Shown here in pieces: positions 53,101 to 64,000 of a DNA stretch of 64,000 bases. Within the stretch, counting starts at the first letter, position 1. Each line of letters opens with the position of its first letter. Source of the DNA: Diplonema japonicum (Eukaryota; Euglenozoa; Diplonemea; Diplonemida; Diplonemidae); the NCBI GenBank assembly GCA_964019335.1, contig OZ025693.1:477486-541485 (forward strand), in the 5' to 3' direction. The notes under the pieces are model-generated. The model did not search any database and was not told where the DNA came from. It was given only the letters and a program-made list of their open reading frames with translations. The position numbers and the translations under genes are program-made.

Positions 53101-56100
53101 CCCAACGCGCACGGTCTCCGCCGTCGATAGCAGGACCTCCTCTGCGGCGCGTCCGCGGAGCGCCTGCAGCTTCTCGCTGAGCTCTGCGTTTTCGCGCAGC
53201 AGTGCGTCCAGGTTCGGGGCGGGCGCCACCTTGTCCACCAGCTCCTCCACGATCTCCCGCACGAAGTTCTCGGGGCCCGTTTTCGGGGGGTCCTGTTCTT
53301 GTTCCCGAGGAAGAAGAGGCGCCGCAAAAGGAAGACGGTTAAGGTTGCTCTCCAAGACCACGCACTTCGCCTCCGCTTCCACGACCGCGGCCTTCAGGTC
53401 CTCCCAGGCCATCCCCTCGAGCTCCACCGCGCGCTGCTCCCCGGGCGTAGGGAGGTACTCAACCTCGACACCGCAGGTTTGCGCTCGCTCCCCCTCGGCT
53501 GCGCGCACCTCCTCGTCCACAAGGGACTGCAGCTCCTGCGAGGACGCGGTTAGTTGTTGTTTTGGATCCCTTCTCCCAACGCGCACGGTCTCCGCCGTCG
53601 ATAGCAGGACCTCCTCTGCGGCGCGTCCGCGGAGCGCCTGCAGCTTCTCGCTGAGCTCTGCGTTTTCGCGCAGCAGTGCGTCCAGGTTCGGGGCGGGCGC
53701 CACCTTGTCCACCAGCTCCTCCACGATCTCCCGCACGAAGTTCTCGGGGCCCGTTTTCGGGGGGTCCTGTTCTTGTTCCCGAGGAAGAAGAGGCGCCGCA
53801 AAAGGAAGACGGTTAAGGTTGCTCTCCAAGACCACGCACTTCGCCTCCGCTTCCACGACCGCGGCCTTCAGGTCCTCCCAGGCCATCCCCTCGAGCTCCA
53901 CCGCGCGCTGCTCCCCGGGCGTAGGGAGGTACTCAACCTCGACACCGCAGGTTTGCGCTCGCTCCCCCTCGGCTGCGCGCACCTCCTCGTCCACAAGGGA
54001 CTGCAGCTCCTGCGAGGACGCGGTTAGTTGTTGTTTTGGATCCCTTCTCCCAACGCGCACGGTCTCCGCCGTCGATAGCAGGACCTCCTCTGCGGCGCGT
54101 CCGCGGAGCGCCTGCAGCTTCTCGCTGAGCTCTGCGTTTTCGCGCAGCAGTGCGTCCAGGTTCGGGGCGGGCGCCACCTTGTCCACCAGCTCCTCCACGA
54201 TCTCCCGCACGAAGTTCTCGGGGCCCGTTTTCGGGGGGTCCTGTTCTTGTTCCCGAGGAAGAAGAGGCGCCGCAAAAGGAAGACGGTTAAGGTTGCTCTC
54301 CAAGACCACGCACTTCGCCTCCGCTTCCACGACCGCGGCCTTCAGGTCCTCCCAGGCCATCCCCTCGAGCTCCACCGCGCGCTGCTCCCCGGGCGTAGGG
54401 AGGTACTCAACCTCGACACCGCAGGTTTGCGCTCGCTCCCCCTCGGCTGCGCGCACCTCCTCGTCCACAAGGGACTGCAGCTCCTGCGAGGACGCGGTTA
54501 GTTGTTGTTTTGGATCCCTTCTCCCAACGCGCACGGTCTCCGCCGTCGATAGCAGGACCTCCTCTGCGGCGCGTCCGCGGAGCGCCTGCAGCTTCTCGCT
54601 GAGCTCTGCGTTTTCGCGCAGCAGTGCGTCCAGGTTCGGGGCGGGCGCCACCTTGTCCACCAGCTCCTCCACGATCTCCCGCACGAAGTTCTCGGGGCCC
54701 GTTTTCGGGGGGTCCTGTTCTTGTTCCCGAGGAAGAAGAGGCGCCGCAAAAGGAAGACGGTTAAGGTTGCTCTCCAAGACCACGCACTTCGCCTCCGCTT
54801 CCACGACCGCGGCCTTCAGGTCCTCCCAGGCCATCCCCTCGAGCTCCACCGCGCGCTGCTCCCCGGGCGTAGGGAGGTACTCAACCTCGACACCGCAGGT
54901 TTGCGCTCGCTCCCCCTCGGCTGCGCGCACCTCCTCGTCCACAAGGGACTGCAGCTCCTGCGAGGACGCGGTTAGTTGTTGTTTTGGATCCCTTCTCCCA
55001 ACGCGCACGGTCTCCGCCGTCGATAGCAGGACCTCCTCTGCGGCGCGTCCGCGGAGCGCCTGCAGCTTCTCGCTGAGCTCTGCGTTTTCGCGCAGCAGTG
55101 CGTCCAGGTTCGGGGCGGGCGCCACCTTGTCCACCAGCTCCTCCACGATCTCCCGCACGAAGTTCTCGGGGCCCGTTTTCGGGGGGTCCTGTTCTTGTTC
55201 CCGAGGAAGAAGAGGCGCCGCAAAAGGAAGACGGTTAAGGTTGCTCTCCAAGACCACGCACTTCGCCTCCGCTTCCACGACCGCGGCCTTCAGGTCCTCC
55301 CAGGCCATCCCCTCGAGCTCCACCGCGCGCTGCTCCCCGGGCGTAGGGAGGTACTCAACCTCGACACCGCAGGTTTGCGCTCGCTCCCCCTCGGCTGCGC
55401 GCACCTCCTCGTCCACAAGGGACTGCAGCTCCTGCGAGGACGCGGTTAGTTGTTGTTTTGGATCCCTTCTCCCAACGCGCACGGTCTCCGCCGTCGATAG
55501 CAGGACCTCCTCTGCGGCGCGTCCGCGGAGCGCCTGCAGCTTCTCGCTGAGCTCTGCGTTTTCGCGCAGCAGTGCGTCCAGGTTCGGGGCGGGCGCCACC
55601 TTGTCCACCAGCTCCTCCACGATCTCCCGCACGAAGTTCTCGGGGCCCGTTTTCGGGGGGTCCTGTTCTTGTTCCCGAGGAAGAAGAGGCGCCGCAAAAG
55701 GAAGACGGTTAAGGTTGCTCTCCAAGACCACGCACTTCGCCTCCGCTTCCACGACCGCGGCCTTCAGGTCCTCCCAGGCCATCCCCTCGAGCTCCACCGC
55801 GCGCTGCTCCCCGGGCGTAGGGAGGTACTCAACCTCGACACCGCAGGTTTGCGCTCGCTCCCCCTCGGCTGCGCGCACCTCCTCGTCCACAAGGGACTGC
55901 AGCTCCTGCGAGGACGCGGTTAGTTGTTGTTTTGGATCCCTTCTCCCAACGCGCACGGTCTCCGCCGTCGATAGCAGGACCTCCTCTGCGGCGCGTCCGC
56001 GGAGCGCCTGCAGCTTCTCGCTGAGCTCTGCGTTTTCGCGCAGCAGTGCGTCCAGGTTCGGGGCGGGCGCCACCTTGTCCACCAGCTCCTCCACGATCTC

Positions 56101-59100
56101 CCGCACGAAGTTCTCGGGGCCCGTTTTCGGGGGGTCCTGTTCTTGTTCCCGAGGAAGAAGAGGCGCCGCAAAAGGAAGACGGTTAAGGTTGCTCTCCAAG
56201 ACCACGCACTTCGCCTCCGCTTCCACGACCGCGGCCTTCAGGTCCTCCCAGGCCATCCCCTCGAGCTCCACCGCGCGCTGCTCCCCGGGCGTAGGGAGGT
56301 ACTCAACCTCGACACCGCAGGTTTGCGCTCGCTCCCCCTCGGCTGCGCGCACCTCCTCGTCCACAAGGGACTGCAGCTCCTGCGAGGACGCGGTTAGTTG
56401 TTGTTTTGGATCCCTTCTCCCAACGCGCACGGTCTCCGCCGTCGATAGCAGGACCTCCTCTGCGGCGCGTCCGCGGAGCGCCTGCAGCTTCTCGCTGAGC
56501 TCTGCGTTTTCGCGCAGCAGTGCGTCCAGGTTCGGGGCGGGCGCCACCTTGTCCACCAGCTCCTCCACGATCTCCCGCACGAAGTTCTCGGGGCCCGTTT
56601 TCGGGGGGTCCTGTTCTTGTTCCCGAGGAAGAAGAGGCGCCGCAAAAGGAAGACGGTTAAGGTTGCTCTCCAAGACCACGCACTTCGCCTCCGCTTCCAC
56701 GACCGCGGCCTTCAGGTCCTCCCAGGCCATCCCCTCGAGCTCCACCGCGCGCTGCTCCCCGGGCGTAGGGAGGTACTCAACCTCGACACCGCAGGTTTGC
56801 GCTCGCTCCCCCTCGGCTGCGCGCACCTCCTCGTCCACAAGGGACTGCAGCTCCTGCGAGGACGCGGTTAGTTGTTGTTTTGGATCCCTTCTCCCAACGC
56901 GCACGGTCTCCGCCGTCGATAGCAGGACCTCCTCTGCGGCGCGTCCGCGGAGCGCCTGCAGCTTCTCGCTGAGCTCTGCGTTTTCGCGCAGCAGTGCGTC
57001 CAGGTTCGGGGCGGGCGCCACCTTGTCCACCAGCTCCTCCACGATCTCCCGCACGAAGTTCTCGGGGCCCGTTTTCGGGGGGTCCTGTTCTTGTTCCCGA
57101 GGAAGAAGAGGCGCCGCAAAAGGAAGACGGTTAAGGTTGCTCTCCAAGACCACGCACTTCGCCTCCGCTTCCACGACCGCGGCCTTCAGGTCCTCCCAGG
57201 CCATCCCCTCGAGCTCCACCGCGCGCTGCTCCCCGGGCGTAGGGAGGTACTCAACCTCGACACCGCAGGTTTGCGCTCGCTCCCCCTCGGCTGCGCGCAC
57301 CTCCTCGTCCACAAGGGACTGCAGCTCCTGCGAGGACGCGGTTAGTTGTTGTTTTGGATCCCTTCTCCCAACGCGCACGGTCTCCGCCGTCGATAGCAGG
57401 ACCTCCTCTGCGGCGCGTCCGCGGAGCGCCTGCAGCTTCTCGCTGAGCTCTGCGTTTTCGCGCAGCAGTGCGTCCAGGTTCGGGGCGGGCGCCACCTTGT
57501 CCACCAGCTCCTCCACGATCTCCCGCACGAAGTTCTCGGGGCCCGTTTTCGGGGGGTCCTGTTCTTGTTCCCGAGGAAGAAGAGGCGCCGCAAAAGGAAG
57601 ACGGTTAAGGTTGCTCTCCAAGACCACGCACTTCGCCTCCGCTTCCACGACCGCGGCCTTCAGGTCCTCCCAGGCCATCCCCTCGAGCTCCACCGCGCGC
57701 TGCTCCCCGGGCGTAGGGAGGTACTCAACCTCGACACCGCAGGTTTGCGCTCGCTCCCCCTCGGCTGCGCGCACCTCCTCGTCCACAAGGGACTGCAGCT
57801 CCTGCGAGGACGCGGTTAGTTGTTGTTTTGGATCCCTTCTCCCAACGCGCACGGTCTCCGCCGTCGATAGCAGGACCTCCTCTGCGGCGCGTCCGCGGAG
57901 CGCCTGCAGCTTCTCGCTGAGCTCTGCGTTTTCGCGCAGCAGTGCGTCCAGGTTCGGGGCGGGCGCCACCTTGTCCACCAGCTCCTCCACGATCTCCCGC
58001 ACGAAGTTCTCGGGGCCCGTTTTCGGGGGGTCCTGTTCTTGTTCCCGAGGAAGAAGAGGCGCCGCAAAAGGAAGACGGTTAAGGTTGCTCTCCAAGACCA
58101 CGCACTTCGCCTCCGCTTCCACGACCGCGGCCTTCAGGTCCTCCCAGGCCATCCCCTCGAGCTCCACCGCGCGCTGCTCCCCGGGCGTAGGGAGGTACTC
58201 AACCTCGACACCGCAGGTTTGCGCTCGCTCCCCCTCGGCTGCGCGCACCTCCTCGTCCACAAGGGACTGCAGCTCCTGCGAGGACGCGGTTAGTTGTTGT
58301 TTTGGATCCCTTCTCCCAACGCGCACGGTCTCCGCCGTCGATAGCAGGACCTCCTCTGCGGCGCGTCCGCGGAGCGCCTGCAGCTTCTCGCTGAGCTCTG
58401 CGTTTTCGCGCAGCAGTGCGTCCAGGTTCGGGGCGGGCGCCACCTTGTCCACCAGCTCCTCCACGATCTCCCGCACGAAGTTCTCGGGGCCCGTTTTCGG
58501 GGGGTCCTGTTCTTGTTCCCGAGGAAGAAGAGGCGCCGCAAAAGGAAGACGGTTAAGGTTGCTCTCCAAGACCACGCACTTCGCCTCCGCTTCCACGACC
58601 GCGGCCTTCAGGTCCTCCCAGGCCATCCCCTCGAGCTCCACCGCGCGCTGCTCCCCGGGCGTAGGGAGGTACTCAACCTCGACACCGCAGGTTTGCGCTC
58701 GCTCCCCCTCGGCTGCGCGCACCTCCTCGTCCACAAGGGACTGCAGCTCCTGCGAGGACGCGGTTAGTTGTTGTTTTGGATCCCTTCTCCCAACGCGCAC
58801 GGTCTCCGCCGTCGATAGCAGGACCTCCTCTGCGGCGCGTCCGCGGAGCGCCTGCAGCTTCTCGCTGAGCTCTGCGTTTTCGCGCAGCAGTGCGTCCAGG
58901 TTCGGGGCGGGCGCCACCTTGTCCACCAGCTCCTCCACGATCTCCCGCACGAAGTTCTCGGGGCCCGTTTTCGGGGGGTCCTGTTCTTGTTCCCGAGGAA
59001 GAAGAGGCGCCGCAAAAGGAAGACGGTTAAGGTTGCTCTCCAAGACCACGCACTTCGCCTCCGCTTCCACGACCGCGGCCTTCAGGTCCTCCCAGGCCAT

Positions 59101-62100
59101 CCCCTCGAGCTCCACCGCGCGCTGCTCCCCGGGCGTAGGGAGGTACTCAACCTCGACACCGCAGGTTTGCGCTCGCTCCCCCTCGGCTGCGCGCACCTCC
59201 TCGTCCACAAGGGACTGCAGCTCCTGCGAGGACGCGGTTAGTTGTTGTTTTGGATCCCTTCTCCCAACGCGCACGGTCTCCGCCGTCGATAGCAGGACCT
59301 CCTCTGCGGCGCGTCCGCGGAGCGCCTGCAGCTTCTCGCTGAGCTCTGCGTTTTCGCGCAGCAGTGCGTCCAGGTTCGGGGCGGGCGCCACCTTGTCCAC
59401 CAGCTCCTCCACGATCTCCCGCACGAAGTTCTCGGGGCCCGTTTTCGGGGGGTCCTGTTCTTGTTCCCGAGGAAGAAGAGGCGCCGCAAAAGGAAGACGG
59501 TTAAGGTTGCTCTCCAAGACCACGCACTTCGCCTCCGCTTCCACGACCGCGGCCTTCAGGTCCTCCCAGGCCATCCCCTCGAGCTCCACCGCGCGCTGCT
59601 CCCCGGGCGTAGGGAGGTACTCAACCTCGACACCGCAGGTTTGCGCTCGCTCCCCCTCGGCTGCGCGCACCTCCTCGTCCACAAGGGACTGCAGCTCCTG
59701 CGAGGACGCGGTTAGTTGTTGTTTTGGATCCCTTCTCCCAACGCGCACGGTCTCCGCCGTCGATAGCAGGACCTCCTCTGCGGCGCGTCCGCGGAGCGCC
59801 TGCAGCTTCTCGCTGAGCTCTGCGTTTTCGCGCAGCAGTGCGTCCAGGTTCGGGGCGGGCGCCACCTTGTCCACCAGCTCCTCCACGATCTCCCGCACGA
59901 AGTTCTCGGGGCCCGTTTTCGGGGGGTCCTGTTCTTGTTCCCGAGGAAGAAGAGGCGCCGCAAAAGGAAGACGGTTAAGGTTGCTCTCCAAGACCACGCA
60001 CTTCGCCTCCGCTTCCACGACCGCGGCCTTCAGGTCCTCCCAGGCCATCCCCTCGAGCTCCACCGCGCGCTGCTCCCCGGGCGTAGGGAGGTACTCAACC
60101 TCGACACCGCAGGTTTGCGCTCGCTCCCCCTCGGCTGCGCGCACCTCCTCGTCCACAAGGGACTGCAGCTCCTGCGAGGACGCGGTTAGTTGTTGTTTTG
60201 GATCCCTTCTCCCAACGCGCACGGTCTCCGCCGTCGATAGCAGGACCTCCTCTGCGGCGCGTCCGCGGAGCGCCTGCAGCTTCTCGCTGAGCTCTGCGTT
60301 TTCGCGCAGCAGTGCGTCCAGGTTCGGGGCGGGCGCCACCTTGTCCACCAGCTCCTCCACGATCTCCCGCACGAAGTTCTCGGGGCCCGTTTTCGGGGGG
60401 TCCTGTTCTTGTTCCCGAGGAAGAAGAGGCGCCGCAAAAGGAAGACGGTTAAGGTTGCTCTCCAAGACCACGCACTTCGCCTCCGCTTCCACGACCGCGG
60501 CCTTCAGGTCCTCCCAGGCCATCCCCTCGAGCTCCACCGCGCGCTGCTCCCCGGGCGTAGGGAGGTACTCAACCTCGACACCGCAGGTTTGCGCTCGCTC
60601 CCCCTCGGCTGCGCGCACCTCCTCGTCCACAAGGGACTGCAGCTCCTGCGAGGACGCGGTTAGTTGTTGTTTTGGATCCCTTCTCCCAACGCGCACGGTC
60701 TCCGCCGTCGATAGCAGGACCTCCTCTGCGGCGCGTCCGCGGAGCGCCTGCAGCTTCTCGCTGAGCTCTGCGTTTTCGCGCAGCAGTGCGTCCAGGTTCG
60801 GGGCGGGCGCCACCTTGTCCACCAGCTCCTCCACGATCTCCCGCACGAAGTTCTCGGGGCCCGTTTTCGGGGGGTCCTGTTCTTGTTCCCGAGGAAGAAG
60901 AGGCGCCGCAAAAGGAAGACGGTTAAGGTTGCTCTCCAAGACCACGCACTTCGCCTCCGCTTCCACGACCGCGGCCTTCAGGTCCTCCCAGGCCATCCCC
61001 TCGAGCTCCACCGCGCGCTGCTCCCCGGGCGTAGGGAGGTACTCAACCTCGACACCGCAGGTTTGCGCTCGCTCCCCCTCGGCTGCGCGCACCTCCTCGT
61101 CCACAAGGGACTGCAGCTCCTGCGAGGACGCGGTTAGTTGTTGTTTTGGATCCCTTCTCCCAACGCGCACGGTCTCCGCCGTCGATAGCAGGACCTCCTC
61201 TGCGGCGCGTCCGCGGAGCGCCTGCAGCTTCTCGCTGAGCTCTGCGTTTTCGCGCAGCAGTGCGTCCAGGTTCGGGGCGGGCGCCACCTTGTCCACCAGC
61301 TCCTCCACGATCTCCCGCACGAAGTTCTCGGGGCCCGTTTTCGGGGGGTCCTGTTCTTGTTCCCGAGGAAGAAGAGGCGCCGCAAAAGGAAGACGGTTAA
61401 GGTTGCTCTCCAAGACCACGCACTTCGCCTCCGCTTCCACGACCGCGGCCTTCAGGTCCTCCCAGGCCATCCCCTCGAGCTCCACCGCGCGCTGCTCCCC
61501 GGGCGTAGGGAGGTACTCAACCTCGACACCGCAGGTTTGCGCTCGCTCCCCCTCGGCTGCGCGCACCTCCTCGTCCACAAGGGACTGCAGCTCCTGCGAG
61601 GACGCGGTTAGTTGTTGTTTTGGATCCCTTCTCCCAACGCGCACGGTCTCCGCCGTCGATAGCAGGACCTCCTCTGCGGCGCGTCCGCGGAGCGCCTGCA
61701 GCTTCTCGCTGAGCTCTGCGTTTTCGCGCAGCAGTGCGTCCAGGTTCGGGGCGGGCGCCACCTTGTCCACCAGCTCCTCCACGATCTCCCGCACGAAGTT
61801 CTCGGGGCCCGTTTTCGGGGGGTCCTGTTCTTGTTCCCGAGGAAGAAGAGGCGCCGCAAAAGGAAGACGGTTAAGGTTGCTCTCCAAGACCACGCACTTC
61901 GCCTCCGCTTCCACGACCGCGGCCTTCAGGTCCTCCCAGGCCATCCCCTCGAGCTCCACCGCGCGCTGCTCCCCGGGCGTAGGGAGGTACTCAACCTCGA
62001 CACCGCAGGTTTGCGCTCGCTCCCCCTCGGCTGCGCGCACCTCCTCGTCCACAAGGGACTGCAGCTCCTGCGAGGACGCGGTTAGTTGTTGTTTTGGATC

Positions 62101-64000
62101 CCTTCTCCCAACGCGCACGGTCTCCGCCGTCGATAGCAGGACCTCCTCTGCGGCGCGTCCGCGGAGCGCCTGCAGCTTCTCGCTGAGCTCTGCGTTTTCG
62201 CGCAGCAGTGCGTCCAGGTTCGGGGCGGGCGCCACCTTGTCCACCAGCTCCTCCACGATCTCCCGCACGAAGTTCTCGGGGCCCGTTTTCGGGGGGTCCT
62301 GTTCTTGTTCCCGAGGAAGAAGAGGCGCCGCAAAAGGAAGACGGTTAAGGTTGCTCTCCAAGACCACGCACTTCGCCTCCGCTTCCACGACCGCGGCCTT
62401 CAGGTCCTCCCAGGCCATCCCCTCGAGCTCCACCGCGCGCTGCTCCCCGGGCGTAGGGAGGTACTCAACCTCGACACCGCAGGTTTGCGCTCGCTCCCCC
62501 TCGGCTGCGCGCACCTCCTCGTCCACAAGGGACTGCAGCTCCTGCGAGGACGCGGTTAGTTGTTGTTTTGGATCCCTTCTCCCAACGCGCACGGTCTCCG
62601 CCGTCGATAGCAGGACCTCCTCTGCGGCGCGTCCGCGGAGCGCCTGCAGCTTCTCGCTGAGCTCTGCGTTTTCGCGCAGCAGTGCGTCCAGGTTCGGGGC
62701 GGGCGCCACCTTGTCCACCAGCTCCTCCACGATCTCCCGCACGAAGTTCTCGGGGCCCGTTTTCGGGGGGTCCTGTTCTTGTTCCCGAGGAAGAAGAGGC
62801 GCCGCAAAAGGAAGACGGTTAAGGTTGCTCTCCAAGACCACGCACTTCGCCTCCGCTTCCACGACCGCGGCCTTCAGGTCCTCCCAGGCCATCCCCTCGA
62901 GCTCCACCGCGCGCTGCTCCCCGGGCGTAGGGAGGTACTCAACCTCGACACCGCAGGTTTGCGCTCGCTCCCCCTCGGCTGCGCGCACCTCCTCGTCCAC
63001 AAGGGACTGCAGCTCCTGCGAGGACGCGGTTAGTTGTTGTTTTGGATCCCTTCTCCCAACGCGCACGGTCTCCGCCGTCGATAGCAGGACCTCCTCTGCG
63101 GCGCGTCCGCGGAGCGCCTGCAGCTTCTCGCTGAGCTCTGCGTTTTCGCGCAGCAGTGCGTCCAGGTTCGGGGCGGGCGCCACCTTGTCCACCAGCTCCT
63201 CCACGATCTCCCGCACGAAGTTCTCGGGGCCCGTTTTCGGGGGGTCCTGTTCTTGTTCCCGAGGAAGAAGAGGCGCCGCAAAAGGAAGACGGTTAAGGTT
63301 GCTCTCCAAGACCACGCACTTCGCCTCCGCTTCCACGACCGCGGCCTTCAGGTCCTCCCAGGCCATCCCCTCGAGCTCCACCGCGCGCTGCTCCCCGGGC
63401 GTAGGGAGGTACTCAACCTCGACACCGCAGGTTTGCGCTCGCTCCCCCTCGGCTGCGCGCACCTCCTCGTCCACAAGGGACTGCAGCTCCTGCGAGGACG
63501 CGGTTAGTTGTTGTTTTGGATCCCTTCTCCCAACGCGCACGGTCTCCGCCGTCGATAGCAGGACCTCCTCTGCGGCGCGTCCGCGGAGCGCCTGCAGCTT
63601 CTCGCTGAGCTCTGCGTTTTCGCGCAGCAGTGCGTCCAGGTTCGGGGCGGGCGCCACCTTGTCCACCAGCTCCTCCACGATCTCCCGCACGAAGTTCTCG
63701 GGGCCCGTTTTCGGGGGGTCCTGTTCTTGTTCCCGAGGAAGAAGAGGCGCCGCAAAAGGAAGACGGTTAAGGTTGCTCTCCAAGACCACGCACTTCGCCT
63801 CCGCTTCCACGACCGCGGCCTTCAGGTCCTCCCAGGCCATCCCCTCGAGCTCCACCGCGCGCTGCTCCCCGGGCGTAGGGAGGTACTCAACCTCGACACC
63901 GCAGGTTTGCGCTCGCTCCCCCTCGGCTGCGCGCACCTCCTCGTCCACAAGGGACTGCAGCTCCTGCGAGGACGCGGTTAGTTGTTGTTTTGGATCCCTT
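23184..64000 (-). CDS. Giant repetitive coiled-coil protein, 3' part (>13,500 residues visible)
   Basis: Exons on the minus strand: >64000-50197 and 50147-23184, joined by a 49-nt intron (50148-50196). The join is in frame (LQYLAG then VTRQDKVMKD) and gives about 13,588 visible residues, still open at the right edge. From N to C: 29 uniform 158-residue repeats (to 50209); acidic and coiled-coil segment (48444-50147); block A (47052-48443); coiled-coil segment (45501-47051); about 19 repeats of about 320 residues (27379-45500); degenerate block (26316-27378); block B (24924-26315); coiled-coil C-terminus ending VASLRPNYEK (23184-24923). No enzyme domain, membrane helix or signal peptide is seen. 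Composition is Glu/Ala-rich with heptads. Trypanosome cytoskeletal giants have similar uniform repeats, so a structural role is likely, but homology is not shown. The 5' end may be the fragment at 15845-17682. Repeat counts depend on the assembly. Confidence 0.88.
24924..26315 (-). repeat. Intragenic 1,392-bp duplication, copy B
   Basis: Colinear with 47052-48443 at a constant offset of 22,128 bp, no insertions or deletions, and no mismatch in the parts I compared. It encodes VPVLFEAEQQLFSFPPS, GGVATQTPSVGQDT, APLLFETESKLYSLPPSW, SEFLETPCHPRVLELLGHEG and VPVLHETSQELFTS units, ending at RGNAPQLSERSV. The two copies bracket the 18-kb array. Confidence 0.92.
26316..27378 (-). repeat. Degenerate copies of the duplicated block
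   Basis: Holds diverged versions of the units in blocks A and B: two SEFLETPCHPRVLELLGHEG segments, one VPVLFEAEQQLFSLPPS and one APLLFETENQLCSLPPSW. The substitutions (for example LYSLPPSW to LCSLPPSW, VATQTPS to VAQTPS) show it is older than the A/B duplication. Confidence 0.85.
27379..45500 (-). repeat. Coding array of about 19 units of 936/960/966 bp (about 320 residues)
   Basis: Each unit begins DEAGARLERAKERVENASVN, then a proline/threonine linker (DTPTPTHTPTPRD), a coiled-coil segment (VAKLQEEVRELRARLEEAAE), a Ser/Thr run, an (Ala-Glu)n run, and ends with TATVLEEQRRPATVLLEE and SSEEDEEEAQTE. Units differ visibly only in the AE run: from the N-terminal side the AE pair counts are 6,7,6,2,6,6,6,6,6,2,6,6,6,7,7,6,6,7,6. 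The C-terminal unit is truncated at VLLEE. All length changes are multiples of 6 bp and keep the frame. Confidence 0.95.
47052..48443 (-). repeat. Intragenic 1,392-bp duplication, copy A
   Basis: N-terminal partner of 24924-26315. Flanking sequence diverges abruptly at both ends (ERSVDKQPAEC here against ERSVCIANEKE in copy B), so the limits are sharp. Confidence 0.92.
50148..50196 (-). other. 49-nt cis-intron joining the two long open frames
   Basis: On the minus strand the donor is GTAAGTGTATG and the acceptor ATAAAACAG; the interior is strongly AT-rich against a GC-rich upstream exon. It is phase 0, and splicing fuses both frames without a stop. The alternative is a stop at 50131-50133 and a separate gene starting at the ATG at 50126; that lacks the usual polypyrimidine-rich acceptor. 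Confidence 0.75.
50209..64000 (-). repeat. Coding array of 474-bp (158-residue) units, >29 copies
   Basis: The period is exactly 474 bp from 50209 to the window edge; the translations of every unit in three frames are identical, so the DNA is uniform or nearly so. The unit includes NFVREIVEELVDKV, NLDALLRENAELSEKLQAL (clear heptads), RRDPKQQLTASSQELQSLV, EYLPTPGEQ and LPFAAPLLPREQEQDPPKTG. Helical segments alternate with proline-containing hinges and there is one Cys in each of TCGVE and KCVVL. The array leaves the window without ending. Confidence 0.96.

Noticed and set aside
50232-63981. 83-84 codon frames on both strands repeated every 474 bp
   Set aside because: Shadows of the 158-residue repeat; no acceptor or independent coding signal.
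27379-64000. CRISPR-like array
   Set aside because: Units are long, adjacent without unique spacers, and lie in an open eukaryotic reading frame.

Overview
This window is nuclear DNA of a unicellular eukaryote. The evidence is an alpha-actinin, the splicing factor BUD13, cis-introns of 31-49 nt (one of 308 nt), and a mitochondrial-type presequence protein. Genes are packed head to tail in same-strand blocks. Almost every ATG has a polypyrimidine-AG splice acceptor 3-25 nt upstream, with no visible partner donor. I read this as spliced-leader trans-splicing of polycistronic RNA, the euglenozoan style. I cannot name the species; a diplonemid/kinetoplastid-like lineage is an inference, and other trans-splicing protists remain possible.

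Layout. (1) 1-647, minus strand: 5' end of an acidic coiled-coil gene that runs off the left edge. (2) 648-9194: about 8.5 kb without convincing genes, filled with homopolymers, private minisatellites and a composite repeat present in both orientations; it separates divergent gene blocks. (3) 9195-17682, plus strand: a PDZ-like + degenerate PARP-like protein, an IQ-motif protein, a three-exon alpha-actinin, and the N-terminus of a large protein that enters an array of 158-residue repeats and stops at a 200-N gap (17683-17882). (4) 17883-19880: repeats, including a 235-bp purine tract. (5) 19881-22557, minus strand: BUD13 (five exons), a small four-helix membrane protein and a small mitochondrial-type membrane protein. 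(6) 23184-64000, minus strand: one giant gene. Two very long open frames are joined in frame by a 49-nt intron at 50148-50196. The visible part encodes about 13,588 residues and is still open at the right edge.

The giant protein has, from N to C: at least 29 uniform 158-residue repeats; a unique coiled coil; a 1,392-bp block (copy A); a unique coiled coil; about 19 repeats of about 320 residues that differ in length only by the number of Ala-Glu pairs; a degenerate block; block copy B, colinear with A; and a coiled-coil C-terminus. It is most likely a structural cytoskeletal protein, by analogy with giant repetitive cytoskeletal proteins of trypanosomes.

Main observation: the plus-strand gene at 15845 carries the same 158-residue repeat, in the same frame, as the minus-strand giant, and the assembly breaks inside it. 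If the sequence right of the gap is scaffolded backwards, flipping it joins a trans-spliced N-terminus to the array and C-terminus. That would give one complete giant gene and put every gene from 9195 onward on one strand.
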